The notes beneath the pieces are model-generated. The model ran no database searches and was not told the origin of the DNA. It was given only the letters and a program-made list of their open reading frames with translations. The translations under genes and the position numbers were made by a program. Positions 16,021-25,921 of a DNA stretch of 64,000 bases are shown here, one piece after another. Source of the stretch: Haloferax massiliensis (GTDB taxonomy: Archaea; Halobacteriota; Halobacteria; Halobacteriales; Haloferacaceae); assembly GCF_001368915.1 (NCBI RefSeq), contig NZ_CSTE01000002.1:92558-156557 (forward strand). Direction: 5' to 3'. How positions within the stretch are numbered: position 1 is the stretch's first letter; each line of letters opens with the position of its first letter.

Positions 16021-17400
16021 ATGCCTCGGCTCCTCCACTACTCCGACATCGAGAACGTCTTCGACGACACCGAGCGCGCCGGCCGCCTCGCGGGCTGTGT
16101 CAGCGCCCTCGCCGGCGACGACTCGCTCGTGGTCGGCACCGGCGACAACACCGCGCCGGGCGTCCTCTCGCTCGTCGAGCGCGGCGGGCAGGCGCTCGAC
16201 TTCTACGACGCCGTGGACGCCGACCTCGAAACGTTCGGCAACCACGACTTCGACTACGGGGCGAGCCGGACCCGCGAACTCGTCGCCGCAAGCCGGCCGA
16301 CGTGGGTTACGAGCAACGTCCGCGGCGAGGGCGGCGTCCGGTTCGCCGCCGCCGAGGGAACCGTCCCGCGGACGACCCGCGGGGTCGACGGGCTGACGCT
16401 CGGCTTCTTCGGCGTCACCGACCCCGCGACCGGCTCAATCAACCCCGAGGCGGTCGACCTCGACTTCTCGGACCCCTACGAGGCCGCCGCCGACGCGGCC
16501 GCCGCCCTCAGAGACGACGGCGCGGACCTCGTCGTGGCGCTCTCGCACCTCGGGAGCGGCGACGACGAACTCGTCGCGCGGTGCGACGTGGACCTCGTCC
16601 TCGGCGGCCACGTCCACGCCGAGCGCGACGACGTGGTCGACGGCGTGCCAATCGTCCGCCCCGGCGCGAACGGCCACGTCGTCTGGGAGGTCCGCGTCGC
16701 CGCCGACCGAATCGAGACGGTCCGCCACCGGACCGCCGAGTACCGACCCGACGAGGGACTGGTGGCGGCGCTGGAGGGGCGAGTCGACGCCGCCGGGCTC
16801 GACGAAGTTCTCTGTCGCATCGACCGCCCGATGGACCGCGCCGAGGAGACCGTCGCGGCCGGCGAGTGCCGCGTCGGCAACGCCATCGCCGACGCCTACC
16901 GCTGGGCGACCGGCGCGGACGTGGGGCTCCAGAACAGCGGCGGCATCCGCTCCGGCCCGCCCATCGGCCCCGACGTGACCCACGCCGACCTCGTGAGCCT
17001 CGTTCCCTTCGAGGAACACCTCGTCGTCGCCGAGGTGACCGGCACGGAGCTACTGGCGGCGTTCGGAGCCGCCCGCGGAGCCGAGATGGGCTTCGGCGAA
17101 CCCGACTGGTGGCACGCCCACGTCAGCGGCGCGCGCATCGTCTGGGACGACGACCGAGACGAGGTGGTCGAGGCGTTCGTCGACGGCGAGCCAATCGACC
17201 CCGAGGCGCGCTACACCGTCGCCACGAGCGACTACCTGCTGCACAGCACACAGGAGTTCCCGGCTATCACGCAGGCCCACCGCGTCGGCGAGTTCGAGAT
17301 TCAACACGACGCGCTGGCGCGGTACGCCCGCGAGGTCGGCTTCGACGCCGCCGTCGAGGGCCGCATCGAGCGCCGGTCGGCCACCCGCGCCGACGACTGA
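16021..17400 (+). CDS. 5'-nucleotidase/metallophosphoesterase, UshA-like, cytoplasmic
   Basis: 459 residues. N-terminal calcineurin-like domain: GDN (near 41), GNHDFDYG (near 78), LSHLGSGDDE, GGHVHAE; C-terminal 5'-nucleotidase domain with LQNSGGIRSGPP (near 304) that binds the nucleobase. No signal peptide is present, unlike bacterial UshA, so it acts in the cytoplasm or is misassigned as exported elsewhere. The first metal motif reads YSDIEN: Asp9 is kept but the His expected two residues on is Glu11. It would hydrolyse nucleotides or a cyclic nucleotide; substrate unknown. Confidence 0.85.
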   Translation: MPRLLHYSDIENVFDDTERAGRLAGCVSALAGDDSLVVGTGDNTAPGVLSLVERGGQALDFYDAVDADLETFGNHDFDYGASRTRELVAASRPTWVTSNVRGEGGVRFAAAEGTVPRTTRGVDGLTLGFFGVTDPATGSINPEAVDLDFSDPYEAAADAAAALRDDGADLVVALSHLGSGDDELVARCDVDLVLGGHVHAERDDVVDGVPIVRPGANGHVVWEVRVAADRIETVRHRTAEYRPDEGLVAALEGRVDAAGLDEVLCRIDRPMDRAEETVAAGECRVGNAIADAYRWATGADVGLQNSGGIRSGPPIGPDVTHADLVSLVPFEEHLVVAEVTGTELLAAFGAARGAEMGFGEPDWWHAHVSGARIVWDDDRDEVVEAFVDGEPIDPEARYTVATSDYLLHSTQEFPAITQAHRVGEFEIQHDALARYAREVGFDAAVEGRIERRSATRADD

Positions 17401-17491
17401 GCGCGGAACGGGGCCGAAACCGAGACGCGGCCGCCGGCGAACCCGTCCGAGAGGGAAAGGTTCACGCACGCCCGGCGAGTGGCTTCGGAGT

Positions 17492-17899
17492 ATGACACGG
17501 GTCGTGGTCCCGGTTCGATACCCCCTCTCGAAGCACTCCCGGGCGACGCTCGAAGAGGCCGTCCGCGTCGCGAGAGAGCGCGACGCCGAACTGACGGTCC
17601 TCCACGTCGACCTCTACCAGTCGAACCGCGGCGTGACGCGGACCGAACTCAAGCGGGCGGTCGAAGGCGAGTTCGGCCCGCTCGTCCGCGCGCGCTACGT
17701 GGTCCGCCGGGGCTTCCTCGTCGAGGAGACGATTCTCGAAGAGGTCGCCGCCGAGGAGGCCGACATCGTCGTCATCGGGTCGAAACAGGCGAGCCGCTGG
17801 CGGCGGATGCTCCGGCGGTTCCTCGACGACCCCGACATCGACGTGTTCCTCCGCGAAAAGCTCGACTGCACGGTCATCACCGTCCGCGCGGACGACTGA
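17492..17899 (+). CDS. Universal stress protein (UspA) family
   Basis: 135 residues. Start RVVVPVRYPLSKHSRATLEEAVRVARERDAELTVLHV and end VIGSKQASRWRRMLRRFLDD..CTVITV fit the Usp fold. The ATP-binding G-x2-G-x9-G(S/T) loop is weak here: GSKQASRW replaces the usual glycines, so it may belong to the non-ATP-binding class. Role in stress signalling is inferred from family only. It is on the same strand as the metallophosphatase, 91 nt downstream. Confidence 0.85.
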   Translation: MTRVVVPVRYPLSKHSRATLEEAVRVARERDAELTVLHVDLYQSNRGVTRTELKRAVEGEFGPLVRARYVVRRGFLVEETILEEVAAEEADIVVIGSKQASRWRRMLRRFLDDPDIDVFLREKLDCTVITVRADD

Positions 17900-17981
17900 A
17901 CCGGCGACGCTCGGGTTCGGGTTCGGTCGGTTTTCCGTTTCCGCCGCCGCCCCAGTGCCGACCGTCTCGGGCGCTACCCGC

Positions 17982-19139
17982 TCAGTCGTCGTCGGCGGTG
18001 TCCGTCGACTCCGCGTCAGCCGAATTCGGGGAGTCAGTCGCGTCGGCCGCGTCGGCCGAATCAGCCGCATCGACCGGGGCTTCGCCGCCCTCCCCGGAGA
18101 CCGGGTGGGTAGGCGCTCCCGGTGCCGGCGACGCGGTGGCGTGACGCCGGTTCGCGGCCTCGTCGCCGGTGACGTGGAGGCTCCCGCTCGTCTCGTCGAA
18201 GACGAGGTGGGTGTGCGGGTAGGCGAACTCGACGGTCGCCTCTGACTCCTCGACGAGCGTCCAGAGCCGCGTCTGGACCTCGGACTGGATGCGGCCGATT
18301 TTGTACGGTTTCAGCGCCCAGTAGCGGAGGCGCAGGAGGACGCCGTTGTCGGCGTAGGAGTTGATGTAGGCGGTCGGCTTCGCCGGGTAGCGGGCGCTCC
18401 CGATGCGGATGTCCGGCCCGCCTTCAACCACCGCGTCGCAGTCGCGGGCGGCGCGCTCGACGAGGTCGCGGGCGGCGTCGATGTCCGACTCGTAGGTGAC
18501 GAGCACGTCGAGCGACAGGCGGGTCCGCTCGTCCTCCGCGGAGTAGTTGATGACGTCGCGGTCGCGGATGTTCGAGTTCGACATCACGAGAAAGGTGTTG
18601 TCGAGGGTGAATATCTTCGTGTAGCTCAGGGTAATCTCGTCGATGAAGCCCTTCGTGCCGTCGTCGAGTTCGATCATGTCGCCGATTTCGAACGGCTGGT
18701 CCGAGAGGACGAACACCCCGTTGATGATGCTCCCGACGATGGGCGCGAGGACGATACCGAGCACCGCCGAAAACACCGTCACCGAGAGGACGATGTCGCC
18801 GAGTTCGAGGCCGAGGACGTTCGCCCCGACGCCGACGCCGACGAGGACGATGGCGAGGCGGACGATTCGGAGGACGGTCTGGGCGACGCTCTGACGGCGG
18901 AACTGCCGGGCGACCGGCCGGCCGAGCAGGCGGACGATGTACTTCGAGAGCCCGACCGACAGGGTGACGATGACGAGCGCGACGGCGATGCGCCACCCCG
19001 GGAACAAGAGGTACTCCGGCACGAACGTCGGCGGCGTGAGCGCCGTGGACTGGAGCGGGGCGACCGCGACGTGGATCCCCGCAGTCGGTACCCCGCCCGA
19101 CGCGCCCGACACGTCGGCAACCCCCTCGACTCCGTGCAT
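17982..19139 (-). CDS. MscS-family mechanosensitive channel
   Basis: 385 residues. Three membrane segments lie between about 45 and 165. The pore helix and beta domain are clear: GIVLAPIVGSIINGVFVLSDQPFEIGDMIELDDGTKGFIDEITLSYTKIFTLDNTFLVMSNSNI. These channels open under membrane tension to release solutes after osmotic downshock, a central need in a halophile. The C-terminal tail (about 335-385) is low-complexity Ala/Asp/Ser (repeated ADAADS-like units) encoded by a GTCGGCCGC-type repeat at 18020-18075 and is probably disordered. Monocistronic, convergent with the Usp gene. Confidence 0.93.
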   Translation of the reverse strand: MHGVEGVADVSGASGGVPTAGIHVAVAPLQSTALTPPTFVPEYLLFPGWRIAVALVIVTLSVGLSKYIVRLLGRPVARQFRRQSVAQTVLRIVRLAIVLVGVGVGANVLGLELGDIVLSVTVFSAVLGIVLAPIVGSIINGVFVLSDQPFEIGDMIELDDGTKGFIDEITLSYTKIFTLDNTFLVMSNSNIRDRDVINYSAEDERTRLSLDVLVTYESDIDAARDLVERAARDCDAVVEGGPDIRIGSARYPAKPTAYINSYADNGVLLRLRYWALKPYKIGRIQSEVQTRLWTLVEESEATVEFAYPHTHLVFDETSGSLHVTGDEAANRRHATASPAPGAPTHPVSGEGGEAPVDAADSADAADATDSPNSADAESTDTADDD

Positions 19140-19231
19140 GGAAACCGCAACGGGGAGCGGCGAAAAAAGGGTTGTTACTACGGGGGGCGGTCGCGGTGAA
19201 CGGCTAAGTGTCGGGGCGTCGCAATATTAGT

Positions 19232-19972
19232 ATGAGCAACGCGACGACCTCCCGTCCCGACTTCCGGATAACGCACGACACCCCGCCCAGTCGAGCGCTC
19301 CTCTGTGGCTTTTCGTCGTTCGGACTCGCCGGCCTCACGGCCGTCGACTTCATCGTCGACCACCTCGACCTCGAACAGACCGGTCACCTCACCGTCGAGG
19401 GCCTCCCGGCGGTGACGCCCTTCGAGGACGGGCGGCCCCGACACCACACGCGACTGTTCTCCCGCGACGACCTCGACGTGACCGTGCTCGTCGGCGAACT
19501 GTTCGTCCCGGCGGTCCACGGCACGCAGTTCGGAAACGCCATCCTGGAGTGGACCGAACGAAATCAGGTGGAGGAACTCGCCGTCCTGTCGGGGATTCCG
19601 ATGGCCCACGGCCCGGACGAACACCGCGTGTTCTACATCGCCACCGACGACTACCGCGAGGCGCGACTCGCCGACAGCGACATCCCGCCGATGGGGCGCG
19701 GATTCTTCGACGGCACCAACGCGGCGCTCGTCGAGCGCGGCATCGGGTCGCCCCTCGGCGTCGGCGTCTACGTCACGCCCGTCCACGCGCAGGTCCCCGA
19801 CGTTGAGGCGGCGATTCGACTCGTCGACGCCGCCGACGACGTGTACGACCTCGGCGTCGACTCCTCGCCGCTGGAGTCCTTTGCGGCCGAGGTGCAGCAG
19901 TACTACGCCGAACTCGCCGAGCGACTCCACGACAGCGAGGCCGACCTCCCGGAAGACCGGATGTACATGTGA
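19232..19972 (+). CDS. PAC2-family protein (proteasome assembly chaperone-like)
   Basis: 246 residues from ATG 19232. The start ALLCGFSSFGLAGLTAVDFIVDHL, the VLVGELFVPAVHGTQFGNAILEW segment and AVLSGIPMAHGPDEHRVFYIATDD are typical of PAC2/DUF75 proteins, which resemble eukaryotic proteasome assembly chaperones. The C-terminal EVQQYYAELAERLHDSEADLPEDRMYM helix also fits. In archaea the function is unproven; possible role in proteasome assembly or ATP-grasp-linked chemistry. It stands alone before the TrmB gene. Confidence 0.88.
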   Translation: MSNATTSRPDFRITHDTPPSRALLCGFSSFGLAGLTAVDFIVDHLDLEQTGHLTVEGLPAVTPFEDGRPRHHTRLFSRDDLDVTVLVGELFVPAVHGTQFGNAILEWTERNQVEELAVLSGIPMAHGPDEHRVFYIATDDYREARLADSDIPPMGRGFFDGTNAALVERGIGSPLGVGVYVTPVHAQVPDVEAAIRLVDAADDVYDLGVDSSPLESFAAEVQQYYAELAERLHDSEADLPEDRMYM

Positions 19973-20101
19973 GGGGCGATTCGCCCGCCGTCCCGCGATA
20001 TTCGGCGGCCACCCTGCTATCAGTTGTGCCACTTGTTTTCGGAATTTCGTGCTACTCGGATTTCAGTAAATGATTTAGGTGATGCCGTACACGTCACGAG
20101 C

Positions 20102-21163
20102 ATGGCCGACGAACTGCGGCTCACCATGGAGCGAGTCGGTGAGCGCTTCAACCTCGGTGAGTACGAGATAGACGCGTATCTGGCCGTCCTCGAACACGGA
20201 CAGTTGACGGCGAGCGAAATCGCCGACCGAACCAGCATCCCCCAGCCGCGGGTGTACGACACGGTCCGGAGCCTGTCCGACCGCGGCCTCGTCGAACTCC
20301 GCGAGTCGCGGCCGATGAAAATCGTCGCCGTCGACCCCGACGACGCCTTCGCGAACGTCAAGACCTCGCTGGAGGAACTCATCGAGGAACTGGAGGCGCG
20401 GTACACCGCCCCCGCCCGCGACACCGAGGCGGTTTCGCTCGTCAAGTCGCGGTCGACCATCCTCCGCTACATCGAGGAGATTATCGAGGCCGCCGAGTAC
20501 GAACTCGTGCTCTCTTTGACGCCCGACCTGCTCCGTCGCTTCCGCGACGACCTCGCGGCGGCCATCGATAGCGGCGTCAGCATCGACCTGCTCGTCACGC
20601 CCGCCTCCCGCGCGCCCGACCCCGAGGAGTTCAACTACCTCGACGTGGCGACCATCGCCCGCGCCCGCCGCGGCATCACCTCGCCCGTCCTCGCGGTCGC
20701 CGACGGCGAGTACTCCATCTACGCGACGCAGGACGCCCTCCGAGACGACCGCGACCGCTACGGCGTCATCTTCAACCGCTCCGCGCTCGGCTTCCTCGTC
20801 AGCGGCTTCTTCGGGACCGTCCTCTGGACCACCGCCGAGACCATCGTCGCCAACGGCAAGCGTCGGCCGTTCCCGCGCCGCTACGCCTCCATCCGCCGGG
20901 CCGTCAAGGACATCCGCGAGATAGACGGCGACTTCTACGCCTCCGTCTCCGGCCGCGACATCGAGACGGGCGACCCCGTCGTGGTCGAGGGCCGCGTCAT
21001 CGAGACGGCCTTCGAGGACACGGAGGAGGTCGCGTCGCTCCACATCGAGACCGAAGAGAGCGTCGTCGAAGTCGGCGGACTGGTCGCCGCGCTCGAAGAC
21101 GTGGAAGGACAGGAGATTCTGCTCGGCCGCGACGAGGTTCCGAACCGCGACGAAATCGTCTGA
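20102..21163 (+). CDS. TrmB-family sugar-responsive transcriptional regulator
   Basis: 353 residues from ATG 20102, just after the AT-rich promoter region (ATGATTTAGGTG). N-terminal TrmB winged helix (about 10-85: [52 protein letters not shown]), a coiled linker, then the TrmB sugar-binding domain ([24 protein letters not shown] onward). TrmB proteins sense sugars and control sugar uptake, glycolysis and gluconeogenesis genes; in Halobacterium TrmB is a global carbon regulator. It lies next to, and points away from, the ABC sugar operon on the other strand, so it may regulate that operon, the genome at large, or both. Confidence 0.92.
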   Translation: MADELRLTMERVGERFNLGEYEIDAYLAVLEHGQLTASEIADRTSIPQPRVYDTVRSLSDRGLVELRESRPMKIVAVDPDDAFANVKTSLEELIEELEARYTAPARDTEAVSLVKSRSTILRYIEEIIEAAEYELVLSLTPDLLRRFRDDLAAAIDSGVSIDLLVTPASRAPDPEEFNYLDVATIARARRGITSPVLAVADGEYSIYATQDALRDDRDRYGVIFNRSALGFLVSGFFGTVLWTTAETIVANGKRRPFPRRYASIRRAVKDIREIDGDFYASVSGRDIETGDPVVVEGRVIETAFEDTEEVASLHIETEESVVEVGGLVAALEDVEGQEILLGRDEVPNRDEIV

Positions 21164-21222
21164 AGCCGCGTCGTCAGTCACCGCACGTAGCTTTTCGGGC
21201 CCGCCGCCCTCGCCAGCGACGG

Positions 21223-22023
21223 CTACTCGTCGGGGAACTCGTAGACGACCGCGCCGCAGTCCGCACAGCCGAGCACCTCGTGTTCCGGTGAGTCGTACAG
21301 CCCCGCGGTGCCGCCGCAGCAGTTGCGCGTCGTCGTCTCCTCGACCGGGCCGCCGCAGTCCGGACAGACCTCGGCGAACATCCGCATCGGCTCCGTGGCC
21401 GCGAGCGCGACCATCGGGTCGACGCCGCGCTCGACGACCGTGTAGAGGGTCGCCACGTCCGCGATGGCCTGCGGCCGGGAAATCCACACGGACATCGAGG
21501 GACCGTCGAGCGAGATGCCATCGAACTCGGCGTCGACCGTCGCGTCGAACGGGACCGCGTTGGCGACGGCCTCGGCGAGTTCCTCGTCGGTGGTCTTCCG
21601 GAGCGTCGCCATCGTCGACTCCCACTCCTCGCGGGCGTCGTCAGTGAGGAACAGCCCGTCTTCTTCTTCGACGAGGACGCCGGCGTTCAGGAGCGCCGAG
21701 AGCATCACGTCGGGGTCGACGTTGGCGTCGAGCGATTCCGAGCGGCGGTCCGAGGCCGGCCCCTCGTCGCCGTGGTCGAAGACGCCGGCGAGGCCGACTG
21801 CGCCGACCAACTGCGGCGCGAACGAGGGCGTGCCGGGGACGACGTAGCCCCGGAGGTACACAGAGAGCGCGCCGCCGACGAGGACGACGAGGCCGGCGAC
21901 CGGCGAGAGCACGCTGACCGCGAGACCGACGACGACGACGATTGCGACGTTGACGGCGGTACACGGCAGACAGCGGTTCTCGCCGGTGTGTTCCGGGCGC
22001 CTGAGTGAGTCGATGACGGACAT
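21223..22023 (-). CDS. Membrane protein with C-terminal zinc ribbon, unknown function
   Basis: 266 residues. N-terminal NRCLPCTAVNVAIVVVVGLAVSVLSPVAGLVVLVGGALSVYLRGYVVPGTP gives two membrane segments after a CxxC pair. A soluble middle part (about 75-200) includes winged-helix-like LSALLNAGVLVEEEDGLFLTDDAREEW. The C-terminus holds CPDCGG, NCCGG and CADCG, at least one zinc ribbon. I recognise the layout as common in haloarchaea but know no function. It is 42 nt downstream of the Gfo/Idh gene in the same direction and may be at the end of the sugar operon. Confidence 0.75.
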   Translation of the reverse strand: MSVIDSLRRPEHTGENRCLPCTAVNVAIVVVVGLAVSVLSPVAGLVVLVGGALSVYLRGYVVPGTPSFAPQLVGAVGLAGVFDHGDEGPASDRRSESLDANVDPDVMLSALLNAGVLVEEEDGLFLTDDAREEWESTMATLRKTTDEELAEAVANAVPFDATVDAEFDGISLDGPSMSVWISRPQAIADVATLYTVVERGVDPMVALAATEPMRMFAEVCPDCGGPVEETTTRNCCGGTAGLYDSPEHEVLGCADCGAVVYEFPDE

Positions 22024-22065
22024 GGTGTGAGAAGTGGGACTGAGAGGTGTTCGCGTTCGCGGTGG

Positions 22066-23166
22066 TCAGTTCGCCGGGGGCGTCTCGGTCTCGGTCTCGG
22101 CCGCGTCGAGGCGGACCGCCTTCCCCGTCTCCGACGAGCGGTAGATTGCGTCGATGACGCGCTGGACGGCGAGGCCCTGTTCGACCGTGTTGCGGCCGGG
22201 GTGTTCGCCCTCGGCGACGGCCGCGAGGAACGCCTCCTGTTCGGTCTTGTGGGTGTCGTTGTCCTGCGTCACCACGTCCGTCGTCGAGAGGTGGTTGCCG
22301 CCGCCGACGCCGTCCTCGTAGAACTGGAGATCGTGGCTCGCGCGGTCGAAGCGCACGCCGCCCTCCGTGCCGCGGAGGAAGAACTCGTCGTTGGTCGGGC
22401 GGTTCGTCGCCCACGCGACTTCGAGGGAGATGGTCGTCCCCTCGTCGGTGCGGATGAAGGCGCTCGCGGAGTCGTCCACGTCGAAGGCCTCCGGGCCCAC
22501 GTCCTCGCCCCACATCTCGACGAAGGTGTAGTCGTCGCGGTCGCCGAACTCGGAGCGGGTGACGCCGGAGACTTCGACGACCTCGGGGAAGTCGAGGAAG
22601 TAGAGCGCGAGGTCGATGGCGTGGACGCCGATGTCGATGAGCGACCCGCCGCCCGCGACCTCCTTCGAGGTGAACCACGACCCGCGGCCGGGGATGCCGC
22701 GGCGGCGGACGTAGTTGGCCTCGACGTGGGTGACGTCGCCGAGGCGGCCCTCCTCGTAGTGGTGGCGGACGACCTCGACGGGGTTGGCAAAGCGGTTGTT
22801 GAAGCCGACCATGCAGAAGCCGTCGGCCTCCTCGGCCGCCTCGGCGATTCGCTCGGCGGATTCGAGCGAGTGCGCCAGCGGCTTTTCGAGCAGGACGTCG
22901 AGGCCCGCGTCGAGCGCGGCGACGGCGTACTCCTCGTGGAAGCGGTTCGGGGTGGTGATGATGACCGCGTCGACCGCCTCGAACAGTTCCGACTTCTCCT
23001 CGTAGGTGTTCACGTCGTACTTCTCCGCGAAGCGCCGACGGGCGTCCGCCATGATGTCGAGGCCGCCGACGAGGGTCGCGCCGAGGTCGACGAGGCGGTC
23101 TGCGTGGTGGTGTCCGATGTTTCCGAGTCCGACGATACCGATTCGGACCGATGATTCCGTGCTCAT
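22066..23166 (-). CDS. Gfo/Idh/MocA-family NAD(P)-dependent sugar oxidoreductase
   Basis: 366 residues. Rossmann start VRIGIVGLGNIGHHHADRL, the cofactor-binding loop TPNRFHEEYAVAALDAGLDVLLEKPLA with the family EKP motif, and GGGSLIDIGVHAIDLALYFLDFPEV with the conserved D-x3-H of the active site. These enzymes oxidise a sugar or inositol carbon to a ketone, or the reverse. Substrate not visible. Located after the ABC sugar transporter genes and likely processing the imported sugar. A TATA-like ACTTAACA (about 23196-23203) about 33 nt upstream suggests it can also be transcribed separately. Confidence 0.9.
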   Translation of the reverse strand: MSTESSVRIGIVGLGNIGHHHADRLVDLGATLVGGLDIMADARRRFAEKYDVNTYEEKSELFEAVDAVIITTPNRFHEEYAVAALDAGLDVLLEKPLAHSLESAERIAEAAEEADGFCMVGFNNRFANPVEVVRHHYEEGRLGDVTHVEANYVRRRGIPGRGSWFTSKEVAGGGSLIDIGVHAIDLALYFLDFPEVVEVSGVTRSEFGDRDDYTFVEMWGEDVGPEAFDVDDSASAFIRTDEGTTISLEVAWATNRPTNDEFFLRGTEGGVRFDRASHDLQFYEDGVGGGNHLSTTDVVTQDNDTHKTEQEAFLAAVAEGEHPGRNTVEQGLAVQRVIDAIYRSSETGKAVRLDAAETETETPPAN

Positions 23167-23336
23167 GATTCGATGATTAACTACTGGTGGTGTTAAGTTT
23201 CACGTTCTTTGGGCTGAATTGCCAGAATCGACCGCGAGACCCCGGTTAGCAAGCGTTCTCACTGCGACGGGTGGCGTGCAATGGAGCCGGACCAGACGGG
23301 GCGAGACGAGACGGGACACGCGGGTCGAGTCGGCGT

Positions 23337-23540
23337 TCAGTAGAGCTGTTCTTCTCGCTCCTTGCGTTCTTCTTCGCGGCGCTGTTCCTCCTTGAGCCGA
23401 CGCCGTCCGCGGAGGTACTGCCTCCCCTTCGGGATGAACTTGTTCTTCAGGTCGAGGAGGAACGAGACGATACCGTAGGCCCAGAAGAAAAACAGGACGG
23501 TCATGCCGCCGAGGTACAACAATCCGAGTTCGTTGACCAT
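23337..23540 (-). CDS. 67-residue single-pass membrane peptide in the sugar operon
   Basis: 67 residues: one hydrophobic segment (about 7-30, LYLGGMTVLFFFWAYGIVSFLLDL), then a highly charged tail (RRRLKEEQRREEERKEREEQLY) likely to be a single helix or coiled coil in the cytoplasm. It sits between the ABC ATPase and the Gfo/Idh gene, same strand, 104 nt after the ATPase. Not recognised. A role as an accessory subunit of the transporter is a guess based on place and topology. Confidence 0.65.
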   Translation of the reverse strand: MVNELGLLYLGGMTVLFFFWAYGIVSFLLDLKNKFIPKGRQYLRGRRRLKEEQRREEERKEREEQLY

Positions 23541-23644
23541 GGGTGTGAGTGTGTGCTGTGGGTGGGTTCGGTGAGCGTTGTGCGGGCTGTGCGAGTCGCG
23601 TGCGGGGTCGAGGACGAACCGACGCGGGCCGTTTTACGGGCGCG

Positions 23645-24832
<1,188 letters not shown>

Positions 24833-24834
24833 GA

Positions 24835-25920
24835 TTACTCCTTCAGCGCTCCTGCGGTCAGTCCACTCACGATGCGTTCCTGTGCGATGATGACAAGGAT
24901 GGCCACGGGTAAGACTCCCACGATGGAGGCGGCGGCCATCAGGTTGTACGGGGTGTCGAACTGCCCCTGATACTTCAGGATACCCGCGACGATGGGGGCC
25001 CACGAGTCGGCCTCGCCGTTGTTCATCAGGAACGAGAAGAAGAACTCGTTGTAGACGCTGATGAACGTGAGGACGCCCGCGGTCGCCACGCCGGGTGCCG
25101 AAAGCGGCACGATGACGCGGAATAGCGCGCCCAGTCGGGTCGTTCCCTCCACCCGCGCGGCATCCTCCAACTCGTTGTAGACGCTGATGAACGTGAGGAC
25201 GCCCGCGGTCGCCACGCCGGGTGCCGAAAGCGGCACGATGACGCGGAATAGCGCGCCCAGTCGGGTCGTTCCCTCCACCCGCGCGGCATCCTCCAACCCG
25301 TCGGGAATCTGCCCGTAGAAGGTCGTGAGGATGAATATCGACAGCGGCAGGAACAGCGCGCTGAACGGGAACACCATCGGTGCCGGCGTGTTGAACAGGT
25401 CCGGCGTCGATATCGTCACCATCCCGACGGTGAGCGAGGTGTTCCCGGTGAACAGCTCGAAAAGCGGGATGAGAAACGCCGCCGGGGGGAAGTAGCTGAT
25501 GGCGAGGATGCCGAGCATCAGCACGCCCTTGCCGGGGAACCGGAGGCGACCGAAGACGTACCCCGCGAGGCTGGCGATGAGCAACACGAGCACGGTGGTC
25601 GTGATGCCCAGCACGAAGCTGTTGAACATGTAGTAGTGGAACGGCACCCGTTCGAACATGGCGACGAACACCTGCGGGTTGAACCCGTTCGGCACGAGCC
25701 CCATGTCGGCGATGAGGTTGTTCGGCGTGAGCGCGAGCACCAGCAGCCAGTAGAACGGGAACAGCGTCGTGACGAGGAAGAACAGCATCGCCACGTAGAA
25801 CATCGCGCGGTAGACCCTGTCGGGGTTCTTGATGGCCGAGTCGACCCAGCGGCCGAGCGGCCCGCGTTTCGTGTCGGCGTCGTCGGAGCCGATGCCGGCT
25901 CCCGGAGTTTCGTTGGACAT
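24835..25920 (-). CDS. ABC sugar permease (MalG type) with internally duplicated EAA loop
   Basis: 361 residues; without the duplication it would be 319, a more usual length. Segments: TM1 about 38-66, TM2 about 97-127, TM3 about 133-160, TM4 about 180-203, then the cytoplasmic EAA loop that docks on the ATPase. Residues 209-250 and 251-292 are identical, each beginning LEDAARVEGTTRLGALF and ending TFISVYNE, so the EAA loop and the start of TM5 occur twice. This follows from an exact 126-bp tandem repeat. Whether the product still folds or the gene is inactivated cannot be told; an assembly error is also possible. It is followed 2 nt later by the ATPase. Confidence 0.9.
   Translation of the reverse strand: MSNETPGAGIGSDDADTKRGPLGRWVDSAIKNPDRVYRAMFYVAMLFFLVTTLFPFYWLLVLALTPNNLIADMGLVPNGFNPQVFVAMFERVPFHYYMFNSFVLGITTTVLVLLIASLAGYVFGRLRFPGKGVLMLGILAISYFPPAAFLIPLFELFTGNTSLTVGMVTISTPDLFNTPAPMVFPFSALFLPLSIFILTTFYGQIPDGLEDAARVEGTTRLGALFRVIVPLSAPGVATAGVLTFISVYNELEDAARVEGTTRLGALFRVIVPLSAPGVATAGVLTFISVYNEFFFSFLMNNGEADSWAPIVAGILKYQGQFDTPYNLMAAASIVGVLPVAILVIIAQERIVSGLTAGALKE
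25045..25296. repeat. Exact 126-bp tandem duplication inside the permease gene
   Basis: Copies at 25045-25170 and 25171-25296 are identical over all 126 bases and adjoin without spacer. The length is 42 codons, so the frame is kept. The units share a 2-base AA at each junction, which fits slippage or unequal recombination with minimal homology. Zero divergence means the event is recent or produced during sequencing and assembly. Confidence 0.97.
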
Positions 25921-25921
25921 C

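Noticed and set aside
18020-18075. GC-rich repeats as a possible mobile or CRISPR-like array
   Set aside because: They encode the Ala/Asp/Ser tail of the MscS protein and have no regular unit.
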